Part shown: positions 5,589 to 5,600 of the stretch, in pieces
Numbering within the stretch: the stretch's first letter is position 1
Layout of the letters: each line of letters opens with the position of its first letter
Source of the DNA: Oscillospiraceae bacterium
GTDB taxonomy: Bacteria > Bacillota > Clostridia > Oscillospirales > Ruminococcaceae
Assembly (NCBI GenBank): GCA_017528675.1
Contig: JAFXOO010000500.1
Location: 1-5,600, forward strand
DNA: 5,600 nucleotides
Direction: 5' to 3'
Program-made: the position numbers and the translations under genes
Notes under the pieces: model-generated
Told to the model about the DNA's origin: nothing
The model's input: only the letters and a program-made list of their open reading frames with translations
The model's database searches: none

Positions 5589-5600
5589 TGGACAAAATGC

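Overview
The window holds part of a Gram-positive (Firmicutes, clostridial-type) sortase-assembled pilus or surface-fibre operon, read entirely from the minus strand, i.e. from high to low coordinates. The organism call rests on the type of proteins present: an isopeptide-forming fimbrial pilin with D2 and CnaB/SpaA-like domains, an LPXTG-anchored giant protein with a CHAP-like region and a Spy0128/FctA-type isopeptide domain, and a single-TM signal peptidase I with an Arg/Lys/Glu-rich cytosolic N-terminus. Shine-Dalgarno sequences and a vegetative extended -10 promoter fit the same group. This combination is typical of gut Lachnospiraceae, Oscillospiraceae and relatives; the genus cannot be fixed from the sequence.

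Layout in transcription order: (1) 5600-5431, a leader with a strong-looking promoter, a palindrome over the -10 box, a nested leader stem-loop and a 38-base hairpin-forming repeat; (2) 5430-4795, a type I signal peptidase with an intact Ser-Lys dyad; (3) after 24 bases, 4770-1459, a 1103-residue wall-anchored protein, probably the tip or minor pilin/adhesin; (4) a 98-base gap containing a second copy of the 38-base repeat; (5) 1360 to beyond position 1, a major pilin subunit cut off by the window edge before its sorting signal. No stretch over 300 bases lacks a gene. No sortase, regulator, tRNA, CRISPR or transposase gene is visible; a class C (pilus) sortase would be expected just beyond coordinate 1.

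How the parts should work together: the signal peptidase processes the exported precursors, a sortase outside the window joins pilins through their LPXTG motifs, and intramolecular Lys-Asn isopeptide bonds stiffen the shaft. The most notable points are a CHAP-like domain whose catalytic Cys and His positions are Asn and Arg, a Spy0128/FctA domain split by about 110 extra residues, an LPDTG motif just after the N-terminal signal segment, and the paired hairpin repeats in front of the signal peptidase and pilin genes.
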